A stretch of DNA of 64,000 nt, taken from Corynebacterium sp. Its GTDB lineage: Bacteria > Actinomycetota > Actinomycetes > Mycobacteriales > Mycobacteriaceae. A program made the translations under genes and the position numbers. Location of the stretch: assembly GCA_030531005.1 (NCBI GenBank), contig JAUMTW010000003.1:372001-436000 (forward strand). Reading direction: 5' to 3'. Of this stretch, positions 27,100 through 35,045 are shown in pieces (positions within the stretch are counted from its first letter, which is position 1; each line of letters starts with the position of its first letter). The notes beneath the pieces are model-generated. The model did not search any database. It was given only the letters and a program-made list of their open reading frames with translations, and was not told where the DNA came from.

Positions 27100-30000
27100 T
27101 TAGCTACGCAGCGCTTTGATAGCATTGCGGATGCGTTTTTCGGAAACTGTCTGGGCAGTGCCAAGGCGTTGAGCAAACAAACTGACTCGCAATTCCTGTA
27201 GCATCCACTGCACATCATAAATTCGCTGCAAAGCAATGGGCTGACGTGCACTAGCAATCGTTTGAGCGAGTTCAGCCTCTAAGGCGTTGACTGCTTGCTG
27301 CCGCTGCTCATCCTTCTCTGGAGCAATATCCATCTCTTCCAGGCGGAGTTCAATGGCTTTGCAATACCGTGGCAAGTGTTGCAGGCGAACAATACCCAAC
27401 CGAGCCAATGCGTGTTGTGGCAGTAGGATTTCTAGTTGGCGCTGCATGTCTTCAATGGCAGGGCCTTGCCATTGATTGACCTCTTGCGAAATCTTTAAAT
27501 AAGCTGCAATCGCTGGTGCCACGGTAGTAACGATCTGCCGTACCCGCCCAGCTGCTTTGTTGTGAATTTTTTTCGCCATCGCAGCAAACGCTTGGGGATC
27601 GCGCACGGCCCCGCCATGTTCTTGCAGCAAATCTCGTAGTGCGGTTAATCGGGCATCTTCTAAGAAGCCTTGTGCACCGCCATGCGGATATTGATCCACA
27701 CCTACTCGCGCTTGCAGTGGCAGTCCATTGAGCATATTGCGCGCTGGTACGCTCACCTGCTGGAGCAGTAAAGTTAAGCACGCAGTTTGCATTGCCTGGT
27801 TCGCTGCTGCCGCGCTCTGATGCACTTTCACCCTCACCCCTTGAGAGTTCGCAGCCAATGCAGGATAGGTGGTGACTTCCTGTCCATCGATAACGGTGGT
27901 GAGCGTTTCTGGGATTATACCCAAGGTATCCGGCGTCCACTCTTTCGCGACCTGTTGCTCAATGTCTTCATGCACGCGAGCTTGCGAGGCTTGAATTTTC
28001 GACTGTTGCCGCTTGGATAATGCTGCTAAGTCGCGATCAGTATCGATGATCGCTCCATGGCGATCTACGGCTGCAAACCGAGGACGTAAGTGGATGGGCA
28101 GCTTCTTTAAGCGAAAGTCCCCGGCATCTATGCCGCTGACACCATGGCGATGCAAATAGCTTGCAATGTAGTCTGCTACATCACCATTGCGTGGGGTGCG
28201 CCAATCACGCACGATAGCCTGGGCAAAGTCTGGGATAGGGCTGATGCTACGGCGGAAAGGCTTCGGTAAGGTACGCAAGGCCTCGGTGATGAGTTCCAAA
28301 CGCATACCTGGTACTAGCCAAGCGAAATCAGCCGCCTGCACTCGGGTGAGCGCGGGTAGCGGAATACGGATTGTCATGCCATCCTCGGCTGCTCCTGGAT
28401 CAAACACATAGTCAACAGGGAAGTCCATCTCTCGCACGGAGATGTGATCCGGGAAATCATGGGCACTAAACGCCTCCGCGGAGTCTGTGAGCAGCTTTTC
28501 TGGGTCAAAGTCCAAATAGCTGGGATTCTTCTTCGACTCTTTCTTCCACCATTGATGGAAAGTATTGGAGTTGTAGACCTTTTCCGGGATGCGCGTATCG
28601 TAAAATTCGAAGAGGGTGCGTGAATCCACCACGATGCCACGCCGACGCATTTTTTCTTCTAAGCGTTCGGCATCAGCCAACTTGTTCGCATTATTGGCGT
28701 AGAACTCGTGGTGGGTATGCCATAAGCCCGTAACAAGTGCATGTTCAATAAACATCGCCCGGGCTGCCGGCTTATCAATCGTGGCGTACTCGCAAACCCG
28801 ATCAGCGACGACAGGCACCCCAAATAACGTAGAGCGTTGGTGCACAATCGCACTACCACGCTTTTCAATCCACTCTGGGTCGGAATAGCTGTGTTTGAGC
28901 AGCGCTGCCCCATATTCTTCAACCCAGCGGGGATCGATACCTGCAACATTGCGTGCCCATAACCGGGAGGTTTCCACGAGCTCCGCAGCGACCACGAACT
29001 GCGGTGGCTGCTTGGCCGTACCAGAGCCAGGGAAAATCATGAAGTGAGTATTCCGGGTGCCTAAGTACTCTTTCGTATTGCCTTCGCGCACGCCGATCTG
29101 TGAAAGCATGCCACATAACAAACTGCGGTGGAGTACTTCGGGATCGACATCAGCAGTCTTCTTACTTATGTCTTTCCACCCAAACTGGGAACCAATATTG
29201 CGCAGTTGATCAATAAGGTCATACCACTCGCGAATACGTAAGTAGTGCAAGTACTCTTCGCGCATCAGCTTGCGGAAACCATTGCCAGACAACTCCTTGC
29301 GCCTGCTGGAGATATAATCCCACAGCGTTAATATCGCCAGGAAGTCGCTGGTGGTGTTCTTAAAGCGGGCATGCTTTTGATCAGCCTGCGCTTGTGCCTC
29401 AAGGGGGCGCTCGCGCACATCTTGGATACTTAGGGCGGCAACCACGACATACGCTGCATAAAGGCATCCTAAGCGCTCGGCTTCGATTAAAATACGGGCC
29501 AGGCGCGGATCTAATGGGATACGCGCAATTTGGCGACCCAAATTTGTCAACCGTTGCTCAGTATTTAAAGCACCAATTTCTTGCAGCATCTGGTAACCAT
29601 CGCGAATTGCCTTGGTATCCGGTGCTTGTAGAAAGGGAAACTCCGCAATATCACCGAGTTTCAGTGCAGCCATCTGCAACACAACGCTGGCAAGGTTAGT
29701 ACGCAGAATCTCAGGATCGGTGAACTCAGGACGAGAGGCAAAGTCTTCTTCCGAGTACAAACGAATCGCTACGCCATCAGCAACACGACCACAACGGCCC
29801 GAACGCTGATTAGCACTGGCCTGCGAGATCGGCTCAATCGGCAAGCGCTGTACCTTGGTACGGGTGGAATAGCGCGAGATACGTGCCGTACCCGTATCCA
29901 CCACAAAGTGGATGCCCGGGACAGTAAGCGATGTCTCGGCAATATTGGTGGCTAGCACAATGCGCCGGCGGGAGTGCGGCTGAAAAATTCGGTGTTGCTC

Positions 30001-31017
30001 CTGATTCGATAACCGGCCAAACAACGGCACTACTTCGATATTGCGCCAATGCTGCTTCGCCATCGCATCCATACACTCGCGAATATCTGCTTCACCTGCG
30101 AAGAAGCATAGAATGTCGCCATCACCATAGTGAAAGAGCTCTTCTACTGCTTCAATAACTCCTTGGATAGGATCCGTGGCATAGTCCGGGGTGACCAAGG
30201 GGCGGTAGAAAATCTCGACTGGGTAGGTACGCCCAGAAACTTCAATAATCGGTGCTGGCTTGCCATCGTGGGCAAAGTGATTCGCAAAGCGCTGGGTATC
30301 AATAGTGGCCGAAGTGATAATGACTTTTAAATCGGGTCGCTTTGGCAACAGTTGCTTCAGGTAGCCCAGAAGAAAGTCAATATTTAAGCTGCGTTCATGT
30401 GCCTCATCGATGATGATGGTGTCATAAGCATTTAAATAGCGATCACGCTGGAGTTCATTGAGCAAAATGCCTTCGGTCATTACCTTCACAGCAGTGGTGT
30501 CGCTGACTTTGTCATCAAATCGAATCGCATAACCTACACTTTGGCCAACCGGCTGCTGTAATTCTTCGGCAATGCGCTCTGCTACTGTGCGTGCTGCTAA
30601 ACGACGCGGTTGGGTATGGCCGATCAGACCGCGGCGTCCCCGACCTAAATCTAGACAAATCTTCGGCAACTGGGTGGTCTTACCCGAACCAGTCTCACCG
30701 GCAACAATGATGACCTGATTCTCTTCTATAGCCTGCGCAATATCCTCCGCTCGGGCACTAACCGGTAAGGCTTCTGGATAATCAATTTCCGGAATGGCAG
30801 CCGCCCGTTGGGCTACTCTCTCTTGGCTCCGGGTAATATCTGCGGCGATTGCATCTAAAGCATCGGGTTTGGTCCGGAAAATCCGTCGGCGCAAAGGATA
30901 GACATCATCGAGGCGGACAGTATTTAATTCACCAAGAAGTGCCTTGGCAGCCGGGTGGAGGTGGCTTTTCTTATTGCGGCGTTGGCGGTGGTTTGTTGAT
31001 TTCTTTGAAGTAGACAT
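27100..31017 (-). CDS. hrpA: ATP-dependent RNA helicase HrpA
   Basis: DEAH-box helicase, 1305 aa, the usual length. Motif I is GETGSGKTTQ, motif II DEAH (IIDEAHERSLN), motif III SAT, and motif VI QRSGRCGR. The helicase core spans roughly 85-440 and is followed by the HA2/ratchet region, an OB-fold and the long C-terminal DUF3418 found in HrpA. Proposed roles in the family are mRNA processing and resolving stalled ribosomes. A basic N-terminus (KKSTNHRQRRNKKSH) precedes the core. Single gene, convergent with nrdR. Confidence 0.96.
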   Translation of the reverse strand: MSTSKKSTNHRQRRNKKSHLHPAAKALLGELNTVRLDDVYPLRRRIFRTKPDALDAIAADITRSQERVAQRAAAIPEIDYPEALPVSARAEDIAQAIEENQVIIVAGETGSGKTTQLPKICLDLGRGRRGLIGHTQPRRLAARTVAERIAEELQQPVGQSVGYAIRFDDKVSDTTAVKVMTEGILLNELQRDRYLNAYDTIIIDEAHERSLNIDFLLGYLKQLLPKRPDLKVIITSATIDTQRFANHFAHDGKPAPIIEVSGRTYPVEIFYRPLVTPDYATDPIQGVIEAVEELFHYGDGDILCFFAGEADIRECMDAMAKQHWRNIEVVPLFGRLSNQEQHRIFQPHSRRRIVLATNIAETSLTVPGIHFVVDTGTARISRYSTRTKVQRLPIEPISQASANQRSGRCGRVADGVAIRLYSEEDFASRPEFTDPEILRTNLASVVLQMAALKLGDIAEFPFLQAPDTKAIRDGYQMLQEIGALNTEQRLTNLGRQIARIPLDPRLARILIEAERLGCLYAAYVVVAALSIQDVRERPLEAQAQADQKHARFKNTTSDFLAILTLWDYISSRRKELSGNGFRKLMREEYLHYLRIREWYDLIDQLRNIGSQFGWKDISKKTADVDPEVLHRSLLCGMLSQIGVREGNTKEYLGTRNTHFMIFPGSGTAKQPPQFVVAAELVETSRLWARNVAGIDPRWVEEYGAALLKHSYSDPEWIEKRGSAIVHQRSTLFGVPVVADRVCEYATIDKPAARAMFIEHALVTGLWHTHHEFYANNANKLADAERLEEKMRRRGIVVDSRTLFEFYDTRIPEKVYNSNTFHQWWKKESKKNPSYLDFDPEKLLTDSAEAFSAHDFPDHISVREMDFPVDYVFDPGAAEDGMTIRIPLPALTRVQAADFAWLVPGMRLELITEALRTLPKPFRRSISPIPDFAQAIVRDWRTPRNGDVADYIASYLHRHGVSGIDAGDFRLKKLPIHLRPRFAAVDRHGAIIDTDRDLAALSKRQQSKIQASQARVHEDIEQQVAKEWTPDTLGIIPETLTTVIDGQEVTTYPALAANSQGVRVKVHQSAAAANQAMQTACLTLLLQQVSVPARNMLNGLPLQARVGVDQYPHGGAQGFLEDARLTALRDLLQEHGGAVRDPQAFAAMAKKIHNKAAGRVRQIVTTVAPAIAAYLKISQEVNQWQGPAIEDMQRQLEILLPQHALARLGIVRLQHLPRYCKAIELRLEEMDIAPEKDEQRQQAVNALEAELAQTIASARQPIALQRIYDVQWMLQELRVSLFAQRLGTAQTVSEKRIRNAIKALRS

Positions 31018-31196
31018 TTCTTTGATGGTAGCGCATAGGGCAAAGTACAGCTCTTAGCAGGGGAGAGGTGTGTGCAAATAGTGTGGCATACACATTTAGG
31101 TTTCGGTTTTCACATACAATTTTAAAGATTCCATACTGTTTTTAAGAGAATATGGTTACACTAGTGAGGGTAGCTTTACTAGAAAAAGGAGTAACG

Positions 31197-32213
31197 ATGA
31201 CGAACCCGCAGCAACCGCAGGATCCGAATTCGGCAAATAACCGGTATAATCGCCCAGGTAGCCAGGATGATTTCGAGCCGTACCCAAGCTCAAATCACCC
31301 AGAGGATCGGCCTGATTTCGGCCAGACAGCACCGGGATATAACCAGCCGGGTAACGGCTATGGACAAGCGGGATATGGTCAAGGCTACCCAGGGAATGCC
31401 CCAGGTGGTTTCCCACCAGCAGGTGGCAGCCCCAATTATGACAATTATGGCCAGACAGCTGGTGGCGCCGCAGGTGTCGTGCACTCTGAGTTCGATAAGC
31501 CCTTCGTTGTCAGCGATGAAGGCCTAGATATTGGTGCATCGATTAAGTATGGTGTGATTGCCACCTTCCGTCGCCCATTGGTCTGGATTGTTGGCGCAAT
31601 CGCTGCAATGTTGCTTCTGGCACTGATCTCATTAGTGCCAGTTACAAATCTTTTTGCACCATTTATTATGGCAGCGCTGGGGCCAGCGGTCTACCGTGTG
31701 GCCTTGCTGCAATTAGAGGATCGACCTTTTGATAGCGGCGAGCTCTTTAGTGGCTATGCTTGGGGACGCTCTGCCCTGGTTTATTTGGTCAGTAATGCAA
31801 TTGTGAGTATTGGTGCCACACCTTTTTTCTTGCCGATGCTCAACGAGCTCAACGACCAATTTGCGAATTCTCAAGGTGAGCAGGTTGTCGACTTCGGCAC
31901 GAGTACATTCATCTTCGCCTTGCTAGGCTTGGTAATCTACCTGATCCTAGCAATTTTCTTACAGTTTTCTGCGCTGTTCGCTGTTGATCAAGACACCAGC
32001 TTTGGAGATGCCATTAAGGGCAGTATTCGCCTCGGCCGTACCTGGTTCTTCCGCATTTTGCTATGGAATATTGCGTTGATCTTCCTGGCATTTTTCTTCA
32101 CCATTATCACCCTAGGCATCGGGCTGATTATTATCTTGCCTGTATTGGTGAACTCTTCCGTGTATGTCTACCGTCAAATGGCACAGCGTCCTTTCCCAGA
32201 CTTCAAGGCCTAA
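31197..32213 (+). CDS. Membrane protein with Pro/Gly/Tyr-rich N-terminus
   Basis: About 338 aa. ATG 31197 has AAAAGGAG at 5 nt and is chosen over an in-frame GTG-type start at 31152. The first 95 residues are low-complexity, rich in Pro, Gly, Tyr, Asn and Gln (PGYNQPGNGYGQAGYGQGY). Then come about five hydrophobic segments (starting near RRPLVWIVGAIAAMLLLALI). The layout resembles actinobacterial proteins annotated as integral membrane proteins with a disordered cytoplasmic head. Function unknown. Divergent from hrpA. Confidence 0.8.
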   Translation: MTNPQQPQDPNSANNRYNRPGSQDDFEPYPSSNHPEDRPDFGQTAPGYNQPGNGYGQAGYGQGYPGNAPGGFPPAGGSPNYDNYGQTAGGAAGVVHSEFDKPFVVSDEGLDIGASIKYGVIATFRRPLVWIVGAIAAMLLLALISLVPVTNLFAPFIMAALGPAVYRVALLQLEDRPFDSGELFSGYAWGRSALVYLVSNAIVSIGATPFFLPMLNELNDQFANSQGEQVVDFGTSTFIFALLGLVIYLILAIFLQFSALFAVDQDTSFGDAIKGSIRLGRTWFFRILLWNIALIFLAFFFTIITLGIGLIIILPVLVNSSVYVYRQMAQRPFPDFKA

Positions 32214-32265
32214 AACCACGCGGGTCCCCAGCAGCGACTATGCTTGCCTGCAGTGAAAAGTGGTG

Positions 32266-32306
32266 AATGCGCAAGTTCCTTTTTGTTGAGGAGCTTGCGC
32301 ATTTTT
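32266..32306 (+). terminator. Terminator after the 31197 membrane-protein gene
   Basis: Stem AATGCGCAAG / CTTGCGCATT with an 18-nt loop and five T, 53 nt past the stop. Confidence 0.8.
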
Positions 32307-32382
32307 GTGTCTCCATTGCTGGAATCCCAGTGAGTACTGGATGTAGGTATGTGTGGTGTTTCGTTGCTTGTGCGGGTAAAAG

Positions 32383-32416
32383 AAGAGGCCACCTTCCATA
32401 CAGTAGGTGGCCTCTT
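32383..32416 (-). terminator. Terminator region of oxyR
   Basis: Perfect 12-bp stem AAGAGGCCACCT / AGGTGGCCTCTT with a 10-nt loop. On the minus strand it is followed by CTTTTAC. It lies about 107 nt past the oxyR stop and may act in both directions. Confidence 0.65.
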
Positions 32417-32522
32417 CCCCTCTCTTTTGAGTGGGAGTTGAGCACGTAGCCGAGTGATCTTAATGAATCCCGCAGTGAATCGAGCAGGGACCTAGCAAAG
32501 AGTGAATCAGCGGTTGCTTCTT

Positions 32523-33518
32523 TTAGTTGTCCGTTGCTGTCTGGGCATCATCTGCGGAAAGACCGATGAGATTAGCCTCGCGGACCTTCTGGATGGTCTT
32601 GAAATATGCCTCATTCACCATGATGCCGAAGGCATCAAATTCTTCGGTGCGCACGGTAGAAGAGCGATAGGCAAGGGCAATCTTGCGCGATGCGGTGACA
32701 TCAGGCGCGAAGCTAGCAATACCGATACCTGGGCGATTTCCCTCGACTAACAGGGCGGATTCCGGTACGAGGGTAGCACCAGCACCGTGTGCAACTAATT
32801 GCATGACAGTAGTCAGGCTTGCAGCACGCGTTCCGGAAGTACGCGGGGAGAGTTCTGGGTCGATATCAGCCTTGCGACACAGATCTAAGAATTGGTCACG
32901 CAAGCAGTGGCCATCATCGAGCAAATACAGATCCAGATCACGCAGGTCGCGTGGAGTGAGATCGGTGCGCCCAGCAAAACGGCTATCCGCAGGCAAGGCC
33001 AAGTGGAGGCTTTCGGTAAACACCGGGGTAGAGGTAAAGCCCACAGATTCAATGGGCAGTGCTACCAGTGCGCAGTCGATATGACCATCACGCAACTTCG
33101 AATAGAGGTGCTGGGTCTGATCCTCAACGATTTGCAGCTCGAGGCGCGGGAAACGGATGCGGACCTCTTCGAGCAGCTCAGGCAGGATATAAGGAGCGAT
33201 AGTTGGGATAACGCCCAAAACGAGTTTGTTATCTAACATGCCACTAGCGCCTTGTGCACGCGCAGTAAACGCATCAGCTGCCTCTAAGGTCGCTTCTGCA
33301 TAAGGGAGCAGTTGCTCACCTGCGCGGGTAACGATCACACGACGGGTGGAGCGTTCAATAAGCTGCATACCCAAGCCGTGCTCTAAGGCCGCCAAGGCTT
33401 GGGAGAGTGAAGGCTGCGAAATTTCTAGGCGCTTTGCCGCAGTACCAAAGTGCTTGCACTCTGCGACCGTGGCGAAGGTGCGCAATTGGGCTAATGTTGG
33501 CCGGTATTCTTTACTCAT
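32523..33518 (-). CDS. oxyR: Hydrogen-peroxide regulator OxyR (LysR family)
   Basis: 331 aa. The N-terminal LysR helix-turn-helix (LAQLRTFATVAECKHFGTAAKRLEISQPSLSQAL) and substrate-domain features match corynebacterial OxyR. Redox cysteines C205 and C214 (DDGHCLRDQFLDLC) align with the published C206/C215 of C. glutamicum. In that species OxyR represses catalase, dps and other peroxide genes. ATG 33518. It is divergent from ahpD across an 855-bp gap. Confidence 0.94.
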   Translation of the reverse strand: MSKEYRPTLAQLRTFATVAECKHFGTAAKRLEISQPSLSQALAALEHGLGMQLIERSTRRVIVTRAGEQLLPYAEATLEAADAFTARAQGASGMLDNKLVLGVIPTIAPYILPELLEEVRIRFPRLELQIVEDQTQHLYSKLRDGHIDCALVALPIESVGFTSTPVFTESLHLALPADSRFAGRTDLTPRDLRDLDLYLLDDGHCLRDQFLDLCRKADIDPELSPRTSGTRAASLTTVMQLVAHGAGATLVPESALLVEGNRPGIGIASFAPDVTASRKIALAYRSSTVRTEEFDAFGIMVNEAYFKTIQKVREANLIGLSADDAQTATDN

Positions 33519-34373
33519 CTTTATAGATCCTACCTGATTTTTAGGAAAATTCTACATTTTTTACACAACTGCATTGTGTGACTAACCTGATTGAATATTT
33601 TTAAAAACAGGTTATCGCTTATAAATTGCGGGACGAAATGCAGCGCGCAATAGTGCACGATTATACCAAGAAAGCTTGAAAAGTGCATATACGATTACGC
33701 ATGTGTTTCGTGTATCTCTGATAGCTTGGCAGTGACCATGGGGAGCTAGCGGGTTGGGGCCGAGTGTCTCTCGAGATTAGGGCTTGCCGACGATTATGGT
33801 AAGCGTGTTCACAATCGCTGCCGTAGAGGCAGTGGCAGGGGACATGGGCTTGGTGTAGGGGAGATTTGCTGTGGTTTTCCTGGAGGGATACTGGGGTAGT
33901 TGACGCTCGGTAGGTAGGCTTCTTGAAGCGTTCGAGGGGTTTGGAGCTGCGCTGTGAAGATTGGGGGGTGGTAGATGGAGGGTCGCGCTTGTAAGCCCTT
34001 TATGATCGCGCGATGTGTTATTGACGAGGTGGTGTTGTTGGTCAGGCATATATTCGATCGGAGGATACACTGTGTTATCTCCAGTTGCTTACAAAGTGGA
34101 AGCATATACTTATGAAATGTGGGGTGGTGTGCCGCACGGTAGTTCAAGATCTGCCTGCAAGCTTCTTAATTGATTCTGAAGATAGTATTACAAATCGCTA
34201 CTGTGCATGGCCGGGTACAAGACATGCCTAGGGATGCGGTACAGTGTGGACGACCGAAAGCCAGCGTGCAAAAATCCAAAGTGCACCACACAAGGTGAAT
34301 CCCCGAGTGTCTCGGCACTTATGTAGCGCAGGGCTTTATTTTTTGTAACACCGTAACATCAGGAAGCACTCTC
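33519..34373. other. 855-bp oxyR-ahpD intergenic region without a gene
   Basis: The oxyR-proximal 100 bp is AT-rich and has palindromes ACACAA-ctgca-TTGTGT (33563-33579) and AACCTG...CAGGTT (33584-33613), possible OxyR sites. The middle is TG-skewed and has only non-protein-like minus frames (33777-34147). I looked for an ahpC start or the conserved VCPTE peroxidatic motif in all frames by eye and found none. A small CCGAG-tgt-CTCGG hairpin lies at 34303-34315. Confidence 0.55.
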
Positions 34374-34901
34374 ATGACTATTGAGAATCTCTTGTCCGAA
34401 TTACCCGCATTCGCAGCAGACATCCGCCAAAATTTCGATGCATTAATTACAGGTAGTGCGCTGAGTGAACAACAACGCTGGGGTAGTTTCTTGGCAAGCG
34501 CCGCAGCGACTCGAAATCAACGCGTAGTCAGCGAAATCTATGCGCAAGCAGCCCAGTATTTGGATGTATCTGCAATCAACGCAACGCTAGGTACCGCATC
34601 GATGATGGCAATGAATAATGTAGCCTTTCGATCTCGTGGCTGGTTGGGCGCAGATTATGAGCAGATGCGCACAGGGTTGCGGATGAATTTTCATCTCAAC
34701 TCGGGAGTTGCAGAGGTTGACTACGAGTTGTGGGCGTTAGCGGTATCCGCGGTCAATGGGTGCGAACACTGCCTCATCGCCCATGAGCAGCATGTTACAT
34801 CATTAGGGCTGAGCAAAGAGCAGATTTTTGAGGCGATCAAGATTGCCGCAGTCGTCGCAGGCGTTGCACAGGCGCTGGAGCTTGCTGCAGCAATCCAGTA
34901 G
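34374..34901 (+). CDS. ahpD: Alkylhydroperoxidase AhpD
   Basis: Thiol peroxidase/reductase of the carboxymuconolactone decarboxylase fold, 175 aa. The active-site set E118, C130, H132, C133 and H137 (NGCEHCLIAHEQH) is at exactly the M. tuberculosis AhpD positions. In mycobacteria AhpD transfers electrons from lipoyl proteins to AhpC. ATG 34374 follows AGGAAG at 7 nt. No ahpC is adjacent, so here it may act alone or with an unlinked peroxidase. Confidence 0.95.
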   Translation: MTIENLLSELPAFAADIRQNFDALITGSALSEQQRWGSFLASAAATRNQRVVSEIYAQAAQYLDVSAINATLGTASMMAMNNVAFRSRGWLGADYEQMRTGLRMNFHLNSGVAEVDYELWALAVSAVNGCEHCLIAHEQHVTSLGLSKEQIFEAIKIAAVVAGVAQALELAAAIQ

Positions 34902-34963
34902 AGATTGTTGCACTTCCGATAGCAAGAAACTGGTGCTCGAGACCACGATGCTGAAAACCTGGC

Positions 34964-35000
34964 AACCAGCACTGGGTGAATCGCGGAAACCAGCACTGGG
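34964..35000. repeat. Spaced 13-bp direct repeat
   Basis: AACCAGCACTGGG occurs at 34964-34976 and 34988-35000, between the converging ahpD and helicase genes. The core CCAG-CA-CTGG is itself a small inverted repeat. Confidence 0.7.
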
Positions 35001-35045
35001 GCTCTCGGAGCGGTGATACCAGTGGGTTGGCGTGTAAGACTTGGG

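Noticed and set aside
33777..34147. Minus-strand frames of 97-112 codons in the oxyR-ahpD gap
   Set aside because: Pro/Thr/His-rich with no family resemblance; I looked for an ahpC pseudogene (VCPTE motif) and found none.
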